A stretch of DNA of 14,538 nucleotides from an uncultured Collinsella sp. (lineage in GTDB: Bacteria; Actinomycetota; Coriobacteriia; Coriobacteriales; Coriobacteriaceae): contig CABQLK010000047.1 in the NCBI GenBank assembly GCA_902465015.1, forward strand, positions 1-14,538, read 5' to 3'. Shown piece after piece: positions 6,836-13,387 of this stretch (the first letter of the stretch is position 1; the number at the start of each line of letters is the position of its first letter). A program made the translations under genes and the position numbers. The notes beneath the pieces were generated by a model that saw only the letters and a list, made by a program, of their open reading frames with translations, ran no database searches and was not told the origin of the DNA.

Positions 6836-6873
6836 AAAAAGACGGCGGGCCCGAATCTGCTCGGACCCGCCGT
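6836..6873 (-). terminator. Terminator of the flavodoxin gene, between convergent genes
   Basis: A stem of ACGGCGGG plus CCGA (6842-6854) pairs with TCGG plus CCCGCCGT (6861-6873), with one mismatch. On the minus strand it is followed by TTTTT (complement of 6836-6840), so it fits termination of the leftward flavodoxin transcript. On the plus strand there is no T-run, so nagA may use it only weakly. Confidence 0.8.
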
Positions 6874-6904
6874 ATGGGTTAAACGCTCAAAAGCACCTTC
6901 ACAG

Positions 6905-7489
6905 TTACAGCTTGTTAGCGATCTTCTTTGCCGTGCGCTTGACGCCGGCCACAAGACCTCCCGCAGGATGCTCCTTTTCGTAGGCTAGACGCTTCTCACG
7001 CTTGGCGTACTCTTCGACGATGATGTCGCCATACTCGTCTTCGATCTTGTCGAAGAAGTCGACGGCGCCCTTAATTTCCTCGGCGGTCGGGTGTCCCTTT
7101 TGGACACCGCCGGCGAGCTTGAACGGCCCCCACGTATCAAAGCCGGGGCAGCCGTAGACACCCATAAAGATGGCCTGCCTCATGCGGCAGATGCCATCGA
7201 TATCCTTGCCGTACCACTTGTTTTTGCCACCGTAGGTCATAAGGCCAAACACCTTGTCCTGCGGCTGCAGCACGTTCGTGAGCACGCGTGCCATGTCCTT
7301 GTCGATCTCGGAGTAATAGATTCCCGTGGCGACACCGATCAGATGATATTCGTGCAGGTTGGGATACTCGTTTTTGCCAAGCGCCTTGACGTCGAGGGTA
7401 TCGATCTCGGGGTGTGACTCGACGATGGCGTCCACGAGCTTTTTCGTATTGCCGTGATGGCGCGAGGCGTAGAGGATGATGGTTCGCAT
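6905..7489 (-). CDS. Flavodoxin-family protein
   Basis: This is a 194-residue flavodoxin-like protein, probably an FMN-binding electron carrier or a flavodoxin-fold oxidoreductase. The N-terminus MRTIILYASRHHGNTKKLVDAI has the first beta strand and the phosphate-binding loop (ASRHHGNT, residues 8-15). The middle segments LIGVATGIYYSEID and VFGLMTYGGKN match the later flavin-contact loops. A basic tail (KREKRLAYEKEHPAGG, then VKRTAKKIANKL) follows. The start with GAAAGG seven bases upstream was chosen over an in-frame start 30 bases earlier. It is transcribed against its neighbours and has no clear link to sugar catabolism. Its redox partner is unknown. Confidence 0.85.
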   Translation of the reverse strand: MRTIILYASRHHGNTKKLVDAIVESHPEIDTLDVKALGKNEYPNLHEYHLIGVATGIYYSEIDKDMARVLTNVLQPQDKVFGLMTYGGKNKWYGKDIDGICRMRQAIFMGVYGCPGFDTWGPFKLAGGVQKGHPTAEEIKGAVDFFDKIEDEYGDIIVEEYAKREKRLAYEKEHPAGGLVAGVKRTAKKIANKL

Positions 7490-7646
7490 AAGAAGGCCTT
7501 TCAGCTGTAATTGCATCAATGTCTGTATGGTACCCCGTTACATGGCTGGGATACCGGACGCGTCGATGAACGTGCGGGTTTGTCCTTTGGTCAGGGCCGA
7601 GACGGGTTCTTGCGAGCAAAAAAGCAGTTGTTCGAAAGGATGGGCA

Positions 7647-8528
7647 ATGGAATACGCTCTCTCCAACGATTCGATTTCTATTAAGGTGTCCACGGCTGGC
7701 GGTTCGTTTACCTCGATTGAGGCCGGAGGTCGCGAGTATCTGTGGCAGGGCGATCCCGCCGTGTGGTCTGGCCAGGCACCGATTTGCTTCCCGATTTGCG
7801 GAGGCTTGCGCGACAACAGCGCCATGACGTTTGCCGGGCATCATGTAAAGCTCGCTCGCCACGGGTTTGCGCGCAAACAGGAGTGGAAGCTGCTGAGCCA
7901 AGGCGAGAACGAGCTGGCGATGTGCCTGGCTTCGGAGGATAACGCCGCGCTGCTGAGCGATTATCCGTACCCGTTTAAGCTTGTCGCTCGTTATACGCTC
8001 GAGGATACCGCCGTGCGCGTCTCCTATGAGGTGACCAACGAGGGGACCGAGGACATGCCGTTCTTTATCGGCGGTCATCCCGGCTTTAGGTGTCCGCTCG
8101 ATGAGGGCGAGGCCTATACGGACTACGAGTTGCGCTTTGAGAAAGACGAGGCTGCGGAGCTCTGCACCGCCGTTCCCTCGACTGGCTTGATTGACGTGGC
8201 AAACCGCTCCAAGAACCCCATGGTGGGAAAGACGCTGCCCCTGTCGCACGAGCTCTTCGATTTTGCGGAGACCATCTTTGACGTGCTCGAGAGCCGTCAG
8301 GTTACGCTTTCTAAGAAGGGGGAGGACAAGGGCGTCCGCCTGAGCTTTGAGGGCTTCCCGTATCTCATTGTGTGGAGTAAGCCCGAGGGCGATTTTGTTG
8401 CAGTTGAACCCTGGGGCGGCCTCTCGACCTGCTCCGATGAGGACGACGTACTTGAGCATAAGCGCGGCTGCCTTGTCGCCAAGCCCAAGGAGACCATCGT
8501 ACGCTCGTTCACGATTGAGATTCTGTAA
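7647..8528 (+). CDS. Aldose 1-epimerase family protein, LacX-like
   Basis: This 293-residue protein has the galactose-mutarotase fold of the LacX/YphB branch, which interconverts alpha and beta anomers of sugars or sugar phosphates. The start at 7647 has AAAGGA six bases upstream; an in-frame extension to 7476 would overlap the divergent flavodoxin gene. Motifs are QAPICFPICGGLRDN (43-57), KLARHGFARKQEW (68-80, likely catalytic H72) and FFIGGHPGFRCPL (139-151, likely H144). Family members are usually 280-300 residues. Linkage to a LacC-type kinase, 59 bases downstream, repeats the lacX-lacC association of the lactococcal lac operon. The exact substrate is unknown. A second, GalM-type epimerase lies at 11341. 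Confidence 0.87.
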   Translation: MEYALSNDSISIKVSTAGGSFTSIEAGGREYLWQGDPAVWSGQAPICFPICGGLRDNSAMTFAGHHVKLARHGFARKQEWKLLSQGENELAMCLASEDNAALLSDYPYPFKLVARYTLEDTAVRVSYEVTNEGTEDMPFFIGGHPGFRCPLDEGEAYTDYELRFEKDEAAELCTAVPSTGLIDVANRSKNPMVGKTLPLSHELFDFAETIFDVLESRQVTLSKKGEDKGVRLSFEGFPYLIVWSKPEGDFVAVEPWGGLSTCSDEDDVLEHKRGCLVAKPKETIVRSFTIEIL

Positions 8529-8587
8529 TTCCGTTTTGTCGACTCGTATCGCGAGGCACAAGGAGCCTGCGAGATAAGGAGCTAAAA

Positions 8588-9523
8588 ATGATCCTCACCG
8601 TTACGATGAACCCGTCTGTCGATACGCGCTATCAGCTCGATGAGCTCATTATCGACGACGTCAACCGCGTGACGCCCGAAAAGACCGCCGGCGGCAAGGG
8701 CCTCAACGTGGCCCGTGTGCTGGGTCAGCTGGGCGACGACGTTGTGGCAACCGGTCTACTCGGCGGCCACATGGGCGCCTACATGGCTGAGCTCATGGAC
8801 GCCAACGGTATTAACAACGACTTTGTGCCCATCAAGGGCGAGACTCGAATTTGCCTCAACATTCTCCACGCCGGCAACCAGACCGAGCTGCTCGAGAGCG
8901 GCCCGACAATTGCCCCCGAGGAGCTCGATGCCTTTACCGCCAAATTTACTGAGCTTGCGGGCAAGGCCGACGTTGTCACCATTTCGGGTTCTCTGCCCCG
9001 CGGTGTCGAGGCAGACTACTATGCCAAGATCACGGGCATTGCCGAGAACGCCGGCGCCAAGGTGCTGCTCGATACCTCGGGCGCTTCGCTCGAGGCCGCC
9101 CTTAAGTCCGAAATTAAGCCCGAGCTGGTCAAGCCTAACCTGACCGAGATCAACGGCCTTCTGGGCACGAGCTTTACCACCGACGATGTGGACGAGCTCC
9201 GTGCCGCGCTCGCCTCTGACGCCCGTTTCTCCGATATCCCCTGGGTCGTCGTGTCCATGGGCGCTGCCGGCTCCGTTGGCTTCCACAATGGCCGTGCGTT
9301 CCGCGCAAAGACGCCCGATATCCCTGCCGTTAACGCCACGGGCTCTGGTGACTCCACTATCGCAGGCTTCGCACATGCCATCGCTGCTGGCGCAGACGAC
9401 GAGACGGTGCTGCGTACCGCCAACACCTGCGGCAAGCTCAACGCCATGGATCCCATGACCGGCCATCTGGTCATGGACCGTTGGGACGAGGTCTACAACG
9501 GCGTTGTCGTGACTGAGCTGTAA
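8588..9523 (+). CDS. lacC: Tagatose-6-phosphate kinase (LacC-like, PfkB family)
   Basis: It phosphorylates tagatose-6-P to tagatose-1,6-bisphosphate with ATP. At 311 residues it matches LacC (about 310). The N-terminus MILTVTMNPSVDTRYQLDEL resembles LacC. PfkB signature 1 is TAGGKGLNVARVLGQLG (33-49). Signature 2 is VNATGSGDSTIAGF (248-261) with catalytic Asp255. The C-terminal LNAMDPMTGHLVMDRWDEVY also matches LacC more than FruK or PfkB. The start has AAGGAG six bases upstream. In this window it would use the product of agaS. Fructose-1-phosphate kinase activity is the main alternative. The aldolase (LacD, AgaY or similar) expected to follow is absent; a nagA fragment and a YhcH gene come next. 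Confidence 0.9.
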   Translation: MILTVTMNPSVDTRYQLDELIIDDVNRVTPEKTAGGKGLNVARVLGQLGDDVVATGLLGGHMGAYMAELMDANGINNDFVPIKGETRICLNILHAGNQTELLESGPTIAPEELDAFTAKFTELAGKADVVTISGSLPRGVEADYYAKITGIAENAGAKVLLDTSGASLEAALKSEIKPELVKPNLTEINGLLGTSFTTDDVDELRAALASDARFSDIPWVVVSMGAAGSVGFHNGRAFRAKTPDIPAVNATGSGDSTIAGFAHAIAAGADDETVLRTANTCGKLNAMDPMTGHLVMDRWDEVYNGVVVTEL

Positions 9524-9559
9524 GAGTTTGGGCGACGGCTCCGGCATCGCTTGCTAGCT

Positions 9560-9688
9560 CATGTTGACGACAAGTGCGGTAGCATTATGCCGGGGCGCGA
9601 CGCCGACTTTGTCGTGTTCAATCCCGACCTTACCCTGGTCGAGACGTATGTGGGTGGCAACAGCGTCGGTAACGCGTTTATCGAGTAG
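9560..9688 (+). pseudogene. 3' remnant of a second nagA (C-terminal about 42 codons)
   Basis: The frame from 9560 to the TAG at 9686-9688 reads HVDDKCGSIMPGRDADFVVF, then NPDLTLVETYVGGNSVGNAF and IE. This matches almost residue for residue the end of the nagA product at 5660-6829 (HIEDKCGSIMPGRDADFVVF, then DHELTLVETYVGGQSVGNAF and TE). There is no start codon or ribosome site in this frame, and the catalytic part is missing. CCGGCA at about 9541-9546 lines up with nagA just before this block, but the spacing differs by a number of bases not divisible by three, so a frameshift lies between. Many third positions differ from the intact gene, so it looks like an old, divergent paralogue lost by deletion rather than a recent copy. 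Confidence 0.85.
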
Positions 9689-9720
9689 CCGCCAAAGGAA
9701 CGATCCGAGAGGGGATTTAG

Positions 9721-10194
9721 ATGATTTACGGTGCACTGGGCGATATCGAGGAGTACCGCGGAATGCTCAAGGGCCTCGACGTGCTGATTGATTGGCTCGA
9801 GGAGAACGATCCGGCGGAGCTCGAGGTCGGCAGCCATCCGATTCTGGGCGACAAGGTCTTTGCGAACGTCATGGCTCCTACGACGCGTCCCGAGGCCGAG
9901 GCTCACTATGAGACGCATCAGCGCTATCACGACCTGCAGATCGACATTGAGGGTCGCGAGGCCTTTAAGGTTGCCACGGGCAGCCTGACGCTGGTCCAGG
10001 AGTTTGACGAGAAGGACGACTACGATCTGGTCGATTCCGACGCCTCGATCGCCGGCGATCTTGCTGACGATAAGTTTGCACTGTTCGTTGCCGGCGAGCC
10101 TCATATGCCCACGCTCGAGTTCCCGGACGATGGCGCGCAGCCGGTCAAGAAGATCTGCTTTAAGCTGCTTGCAGATGCTTACTGGGAAGAGTAA
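9721..10194 (+). CDS. YhcH/YjgK/YiaL (DUF386, NanQ/TabA-like) family protein
   Basis: This 157-residue cupin-like protein has the usual family length of about 150. It begins MIYGALGDIEEYRGM. The conserved signature ETHQRYHDLQIDIEG (around residues 62-76) holds the His residues of the metal site, and FVAGEPHMPTLEF (about 121-133) supplies the second cluster. Members such as NanQ act as sugar anomerases or epimerases and are often found in sialic acid and amino-sugar loci; EbgC belongs to the same family. The start has GAGAGGGG about seven bases upstream. It lies 32 bases after the nagA remnant and was probably co-transcribed with lacC. Substrate unknown. Confidence 0.88.
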   Translation: MIYGALGDIEEYRGMLKGLDVLIDWLEENDPAELEVGSHPILGDKVFANVMAPTTRPEAEAHYETHQRYHDLQIDIEGREAFKVATGSLTLVQEFDEKDDYDLVDSDASIAGDLADDKFALFVAGEPHMPTLEFPDDGAQPVKKICFKLLADAYWEE

Positions 10195-10219
10195 CGAACT
10201 GCTCGTGAGCTAGCGTGAT

Positions 10220-10293
10220 TTCCCTTGGGGAACGCGTTTGAGCCCCGCTGATCGCGGTCCCCTTGGGGATTGCGGTTGGCGGGGCTTGTTGTT
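10220..10293 (+). terminator. Long hairpin after the YhcH gene, probable terminator
   Basis: AGCCCCGC (10241-10248) pairs with GCGGGGCT (10279-10286). An inner arm CGCGGTCCCC (10253-10262) pairs with GGGGATTGCG (10265-10274) through two G-T pairs. The tail CTTGTTGTT is only moderately T-rich. CCCTTGGGGA occurs twice (10222-10231 and 10260-10269), once before and once inside the hairpin. Termination is likely but weaker than at the other sites in the window. From here to the tRNA terminator (10294-10354) I see nothing further. Confidence 0.6.
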
Positions 10294-10354
10294 GAGTAGG
10301 GGGGTTGCCGACGGCGTTGTGCTTGGATTGGCGGATGCACGCTCGAAATCGGCA

Positions 10355-10379
10355 ACAAAAAAGCCGCCCGAAGGCGGCT
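10355..10379 (-). terminator. Terminator of tRNA-Thr
   Basis: AGCCGCC (10362-10368) pairs with GGCGGCT (10373-10379) across a four-base loop (TTCG on the minus strand). On the minus strand a TTTTTTGTTG run follows. It lies 11 bases beyond the tRNA CCA end. Confidence 0.88.
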
Positions 10380-10390
10380 ATCTTGTGCAA

Positions 10391-10466
10391 TGGAGCCAGC
10401 GACCGGGCTCGAACCGGTGACCCCCGCTTTACGAGAGCGGTGCTCTACCAACTGAGCTACGCTGGC
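10391..10466 (-). tRNA. tRNA-Thr (anticodon CGT)
   Basis: The reverse complement folds as a full cloverleaf. The acceptor stem is GCCAGCG/CGCTGGC, the D-arm contains GCTCAGTTGGTAGAGC, and the anticodon stem CCGCT/AGCGG encloses the loop CTCGTAA. The T-arm is CCGGTTCGAGCCCGG. The anticodon CGT at positions 34-36 reads the threonine codon ACG. The 3' CCA is encoded (10391-10393). The 76-base gene stands alone, with its own promoter and terminator. A single tRNA gene is a common target for integration, but I see no integrase or att duplication here. Confidence 0.96.
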
Positions 10467-10505
10467 GGCCATGTGATGACGCAACTGAGGCGTCAACGGC
10501 TGTCT

Positions 10506-10534
10506 ATGATACGGGACATCGCAAATCCGCGCAA
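10506..10534 (-). promoter_or_regulatory. Probable promoter of tRNA-Thr
   Basis: On the minus strand TTGCGC (10529-10534) and TATCAT (10506-10511) are separated by exactly 17 bases. That places a start near 10499, about 33 bases before the mature tRNA 5' end. Confidence 0.5.
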
Positions 10535-10623
10535 GTGTTCTGACGGCTTTTCTCACTTTAAATGCACTAATATTGGAGACGTGATGTCTTGCTCTTACGG
10601 GTCTCAAACAGAATGGGGTGGCG

Positions 10624-11118
10624 ATGGCTCAACCCAAGATTCTTCTCACACGCATCGATGACCGGTTTATTTACGGGCAAGACGTTGAGCTGTGGAACGA
10701 AGTCGTGGGTTCCAACCTTGTTTTAATCGTCAACGATGAGATTGCGGCTGATTCGCGCAAGTGGGCCCCTATGAGGGTGGCGACACCCGAGGGTGTCTGG
10801 ACGCGGTTTTTCTCGGTGCAAAGGACTGTCGACATCATTCATACCGCAACGCCGCGCCAAAGGATTCTCATCATGGTGGCGTCGCCCACGGATGCACTCG
10901 CGCTGGTTAAGGGTGGTGTGCCGATCACCAGGATCAGCATTGGCCATATGCAGGCGGGGGAGGGCAAGCACCCCATAACGCCCGCAGTCGCCGTAGACGA
11001 TACGGACATCGCTGCCTTCAAAGAGCTACAAGAACTCGGCATAGAGCTAGAAATCCGTTACCTCCCCAGCTCCAATCCCGACCCCATCCAACTAGTCATT
11101 GGGGACGTTCTTAAATGA
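10624..11118 (+). CDS. Orphan mannose-family PTS IIB-like protein lacking the phosphorylated histidine
   Basis: This 164-residue paralogue of the IIB at 899-1381 shares ILLTRIDxR, VGSNLVLIVND-type, RFFSxQxTxDxI, PRQ, LVKGGVPI and AAFKELQELG blocks. The active-site sequence RLVHGQV reads RFIYGQD here, so Tyr17 (TAC, 10672-10674) replaces the phosphohistidine. The change from CAT/CAC needs one base. The rest of the frame is open. ATG 10624 is chosen because MAQPKILLTR aligns with MAEPNILLTR; GTG 10618 is possible. The ribosome site is poor (GGGGTGG only two bases before the ATG). No other PTS genes flank it. The last nine residues and stop come from the repeat at 11091. It could be a regulatory pseudo-enzyme or a decaying copy. 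Confidence 0.85.
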   Translation: MAQPKILLTRIDDRFIYGQDVELWNEVVGSNLVLIVNDEIAADSRKWAPMRVATPEGVWTRFFSVQRTVDIIHTATPRQRILIMVASPTDALALVKGGVPITRISIGHMQAGEGKHPITPAVAVDDTDIAAFKELQELGIELEIRYLPSSNPDPIQLVIGDVLK

Positions 11119-11141
11119 CTAGTCAAACGGGACACCCTTGG

Positions 11142-11191
11142 CACTTGGGGACGTTCCTTATGTGCCGGCCTTTTAGGAACGTCCCCAAGTG
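11142..11191. repeat. Perfect 17-bp hairpin within the repeat element
   Basis: CACTTGGGGACGTTCCT (11142-11158) pairs exactly with AGGAACGTCCCCAAGTG (11175-11191) around a 16-base loop that contains GCCGGC. It has no T-run, so it is not a classical terminator, though such a stem could still slow polymerase or block exonucleases. Confidence 0.85.
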
Positions 11192-11201
11192 TCGGCAGAT
11201 T

Positions 11202-11252
11202 GGGACAGTCCTTCTCGCCAAACGTTAAAGACTGTCCCCAATGACTAGTCAT
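11202..11252. repeat. Second hairpin and 12-bp palindrome within the repeat element
   Basis: GGGACAGTC (11202-11210) pairs with GACTGTCCC (11230-11238). The perfect palindrome ATGACTAGTCAT follows at 11241-11252. The GGGACAGTC core differs from the GGGGACGTTC core of the other arms, which suggests two repeat families joined together. Confidence 0.75.
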
Positions 11253-11280
11253 TTAGGAACGTCCCCAATGACTAGGCAGC

Positions 11281-11312
11281 AAAACGCCCGTCGGCGGTGG
11301 TGCCGGCGGGCG
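11281..11312 (-). terminator. Terminator of galM
   Basis: An 11-bp stem (11285-11295 with 11302-11312, one G-T pair, loop GGTGGT) is followed on the minus strand by TTTTGCTG. It ends the leftward galM transcript, and its GC-rich stem may also affect rightward transcription from the repeat region. Confidence 0.8.
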
Positions 11313-11340
11313 CTGCTGTGCGATATGTCGCGTTATGGGC

Positions 11341-12393
11341 TTAGTGCCTCATAAAGTGGTATTCGATCACATTGCTGTAGGGGTGACCCGGGCCCACAAT
11401 GCCCTGCGGGAACAGCGGCTGGTGCGGCGTGTCGGGGTACATCTCGGCCTCGAGGGCGAAGCCGGCGCCCCAGCCATAGTTGGCATCGTCCTTGGCGTGC
11501 TCGTCGCCCAGCCAGTTGCCGGTGTAGAGCTGAACGCCCGGCGCGGTGGTGTAGTAGTCCAGCTCGCGGCCGGTCCACATCTCCTCGACGTGCATCGCGC
11601 GGCGCAGATTACGGCCGTACTGATAGCCATCGATGCACAGGCAGTGATCGTAGCCACGGGCCTGCTTAATCTGCGGGTCATCGGCTTCCATGCCAGGAGC
11701 GACGGGGCGCAGCTCGCGAAAGTCAAACGGCGTGCCCTCGACCGGAGCGATTTCGCCGGTGGGGATATTCTGCTCGTTAATGGGCAGGTAGTGGGCGGCG
11801 TTGGCAACAAAGAAGTGCTCACAGTCCATGCCGGCGTTATGACCGGCAAGGTTAAAGTACGTGTGGTTGGTCATGGACACGTAGGTGGCGCGGTCGCTCT
11901 CGCAGCCATACTCGATGCGGAAGACGCCGGTGCGCGTCACGGTAAACACGGCCGTAAAGGTGCGGTTGCCGGGCAGGCCCAGCTCGCCATCCTCAAGCGA
12001 GGTGGCCATGCGCACGGCATTGTGGACCTCGTCGAGCTCAACATCCCATACGCGCTTGTGCAGACCATGCTCAAGATCGCTGTGCAGGTTGTTGGCGCCC
12101 TCGTTGGCGGGCATATGCCAGTCCGTACCGTCGATGGTGATCGTGGCGCCCGCGGTGCGGTTTGCCACGGGGCCGATGGTCGCGCCAAAGCAGGCGGGGT
12201 TGTCAAAGTAATCCTCGAGCTTATCGAAGCCCAGCACCACATCGCGCACGTTGCCGGGAATGTCGGGCACGTCGATACCAAGCACGGTGGCGCCATAGTC
12301 CATAATGCGAACGCAGATCTCGGGCCCGTTGAGGGTGTAACGATGAACGGGGGTACCGCACGGCGCGGTGCCGAAAAGCTCGGAAGTGATCAT
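11341..12393 (-). CDS. galM: Galactose mutarotase (aldose 1-epimerase, GalM-type)
   Basis: This enzyme interconverts the alpha and beta anomers of galactose and related sugars in the cytoplasm. Start ATG 12393 gives 350 residues, the family norm, with an AGGAA ribosome site upstream; an in-frame start 60 bases earlier lacks support. Conserved pieces are GPVANRTAGA (74-83), NNLHS with H104, TNHTYFNLAG with catalytic H177 (175-184), RGYDHCL (246-252), and GFALEAEMYPDTPHQP with E315 as the expected general base. It is divergent from the DeoR-family gene with about 205 bases between, and may be controlled by it. A possible -10 (GATAAT on the minus strand, 12446-12451) lies upstream. Confidence 0.93.
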   Translation of the reverse strand: MITSELFGTAPCGTPVHRYTLNGPEICVRIMDYGATVLGIDVPDIPGNVRDVVLGFDKLEDYFDNPACFGATIGPVANRTAGATITIDGTDWHMPANEGANNLHSDLEHGLHKRVWDVELDEVHNAVRMATSLEDGELGLPGNRTFTAVFTVTRTGVFRIEYGCESDRATYVSMTNHTYFNLAGHNAGMDCEHFFVANAAHYLPINEQNIPTGEIAPVEGTPFDFRELRPVAPGMEADDPQIKQARGYDHCLCIDGYQYGRNLRRAMHVEEMWTGRELDYYTTAPGVQLYTGNWLGDEHAKDDANYGWGAGFALEAEMYPDTPHQPLFPQGIVGPGHPYSNVIEYHFMRH

Positions 12394-12598
12394 TTGGTTC
12401 CTAACATCGAGGTATTTCCGACAAACTGTAGCGCGAACAGGCGAGATTATCACTACACCCCACTAAAGCAGGGGTATTTTTCTCAAAAAAGTGATGATTG
12501 GAGCTGTGCGGGCGTTCATTTTTGACGCGCACGGGTCTGATACAATTTGTTCGTTACTGTTTGAATGATATGCACGCATAGAACGGCGAGGATTCATC
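12394..12598. promoter_or_regulatory. Divergent intergenic region between galM and the DeoR-type gene
   Basis: Leftward, GATAAT (complement of 12446-12451) is a candidate -10 for galM. Rightward, TGATACAAT (12538-12546) resembles an extended -10 for the regulator; TTGACG at 12522-12527 sits only 13 bases before its TACAAT. Between them ACCCC (12457-12461) and GGGGT (12471-12475) form an inverted repeat spaced by 9 bases, a possible operator. All assignments are by eye. Confidence 0.4.
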
Positions 12599-13363
12599 GT
12601 GATTAAGGCAGAGCGACAGGATAGGGTTCGCCAGCTGCTCGATGAGCAGGGCACGGTTTCGGTTAAGGAGATTTCGGATGCGTTAGGTGTCTCGGACATG
12701 ACGATCCGTCGCGACCTTGAGGAGCTTGCAAGCCTGGGCGAGATCGAGCGCGTGCACGGCGGAGCCCGTAGTGCACAGGGCCGTCCCCACGCTATGTTGC
12801 GCCACGAGTATTCGCACAGCGAAAAGCGCACCAAGCATGCCGAGGAAAAGCTGCAGATCGCGCGCCGCGCTGTGGAGCTCATCGAGGAGGGCTCGACCAT
12901 CTTTTTGGGTACGGGCACCACGGTTGAGCAGATGGCCTCGATGCTGCCGGCGTTTCGCCTGCGCATTGTGACCAATTCGCTTTCGGTGTTTAACCTGCTC
13001 GAGGCGCGCGAAGACTGCGACCTGTGCCTCGTGGGCGGTATGTACCGTCGCCGCACCGCCGCTTTTGTGGGGCCAACGGCCGAGGATACTCTGCGTGCGT
13101 TGGGTATCGATGCGGCGTTTATCGGCGCCAACGGCATTCTGGATGGCGACGTGTCTACGTCTAATATGGATGAGGGTCGTATCCAGCAGCTCGCCTTTAG
13201 CAAGGCCGACTCGCGCTATCTGATCGCCGACTCCAGCAAGATCGGCAAGCGCGACTTCTACACCTTCTGCCGCCTGGACAGCCTGGACGCCGTGGTGTGC
13301 GAGCCGGGCATCGCCGCCGAGGATCGCGCCGCCATCGAGGAACACACGCAGGTCATCTGCTAG
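12599..13363 (+). CDS. DeoR-family transcriptional regulator (LacR-like)
   Basis: This 254-residue regulator has the standard DeoR/GlpR length. The helix-turn-helix is at about residues 5-55, with the family signature VKEISDALGVSDMTIRRDLEEL and ERVHGGA. A sugar-phosphate sensor domain follows, with GTGTT in IFLGTGTTVEQMA (about 100-112) and VTNSLSVFN. The C-terminal DSSKIGKRDFYTFCRLDSLD resembles LacR, the repressor of tagatose-6-P pathway genes, which fits the lacC gene in this window. The start is GTG, with GAGGA six bases upstream. It is divergent from galM, so galM is the first candidate target. Effector identity (tagatose-6-P or another sugar phosphate) is inferred. Confidence 0.9.
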   Translation: MIKAERQDRVRQLLDEQGTVSVKEISDALGVSDMTIRRDLEELASLGEIERVHGGARSAQGRPHAMLRHEYSHSEKRTKHAEEKLQIARRAVELIEEGSTIFLGTGTTVEQMASMLPAFRLRIVTNSLSVFNLLEAREDCDLCLVGGMYRRRTAAFVGPTAEDTLRALGIDAAFIGANGILDGDVSTSNMDEGRIQQLAFSKADSRYLIADSSKIGKRDFYTFCRLDSLDAVVCEPGIAAEDRAAIEEHTQVIC

Positions 13364-13387
13364 CTAATGCTACAGACGATACTTCTG

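Larger units (their letters stand above)
11091..11276. repeat. Compound inverted-repeat element (REP/MITE-like)
   Basis: CTAGTCATTGGGGACGTTC (11092-11110) has a perfect 19-base reverse complement at 11257-11275. The two enclose 146 bases like terminal inverted repeats. Inside are a 17-bp hairpin (11142-11191) and a 9-bp hairpin (11202-11238). ATGACTAGTCA occurs at 11115-11125 and 11241-11251, and the direct repeat GTCCCCAATGACTAG occurs at 11234-11248 and 11261-11275. The shared core is GGGGACGTTC. No open frame of note lies inside. The form suggests a non-autonomous mobile repeat or several REP units merged together. A transposase acting in trans is assumed, not seen. Confidence 0.85.

Noticed and set aside
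7137..8561. 474-residue minus-strand open frame spanning the flavodoxin and LacX-like genes
   Set aside because: It runs antisense to the LacX-like gene and out of frame through the flavodoxin gene; no family features.
10391..11276. tRNA-Thr as an integration site for a mobile island covering the orphan IIB and repeats
   Set aside because: No integrase gene and no duplicated tRNA 3' end are visible in the window.
11091..11276. CRISPR array
   Set aside because: The repeats are inverted, unevenly spaced and overlapping, with no regular spacers and no cas genes.
11335..12525. 396-residue plus-strand open frame opposite galM
   Set aside because: It lies antisense to a clear mutarotase with catalytic residues and has no recognisable motif or ribosome binding site of note.
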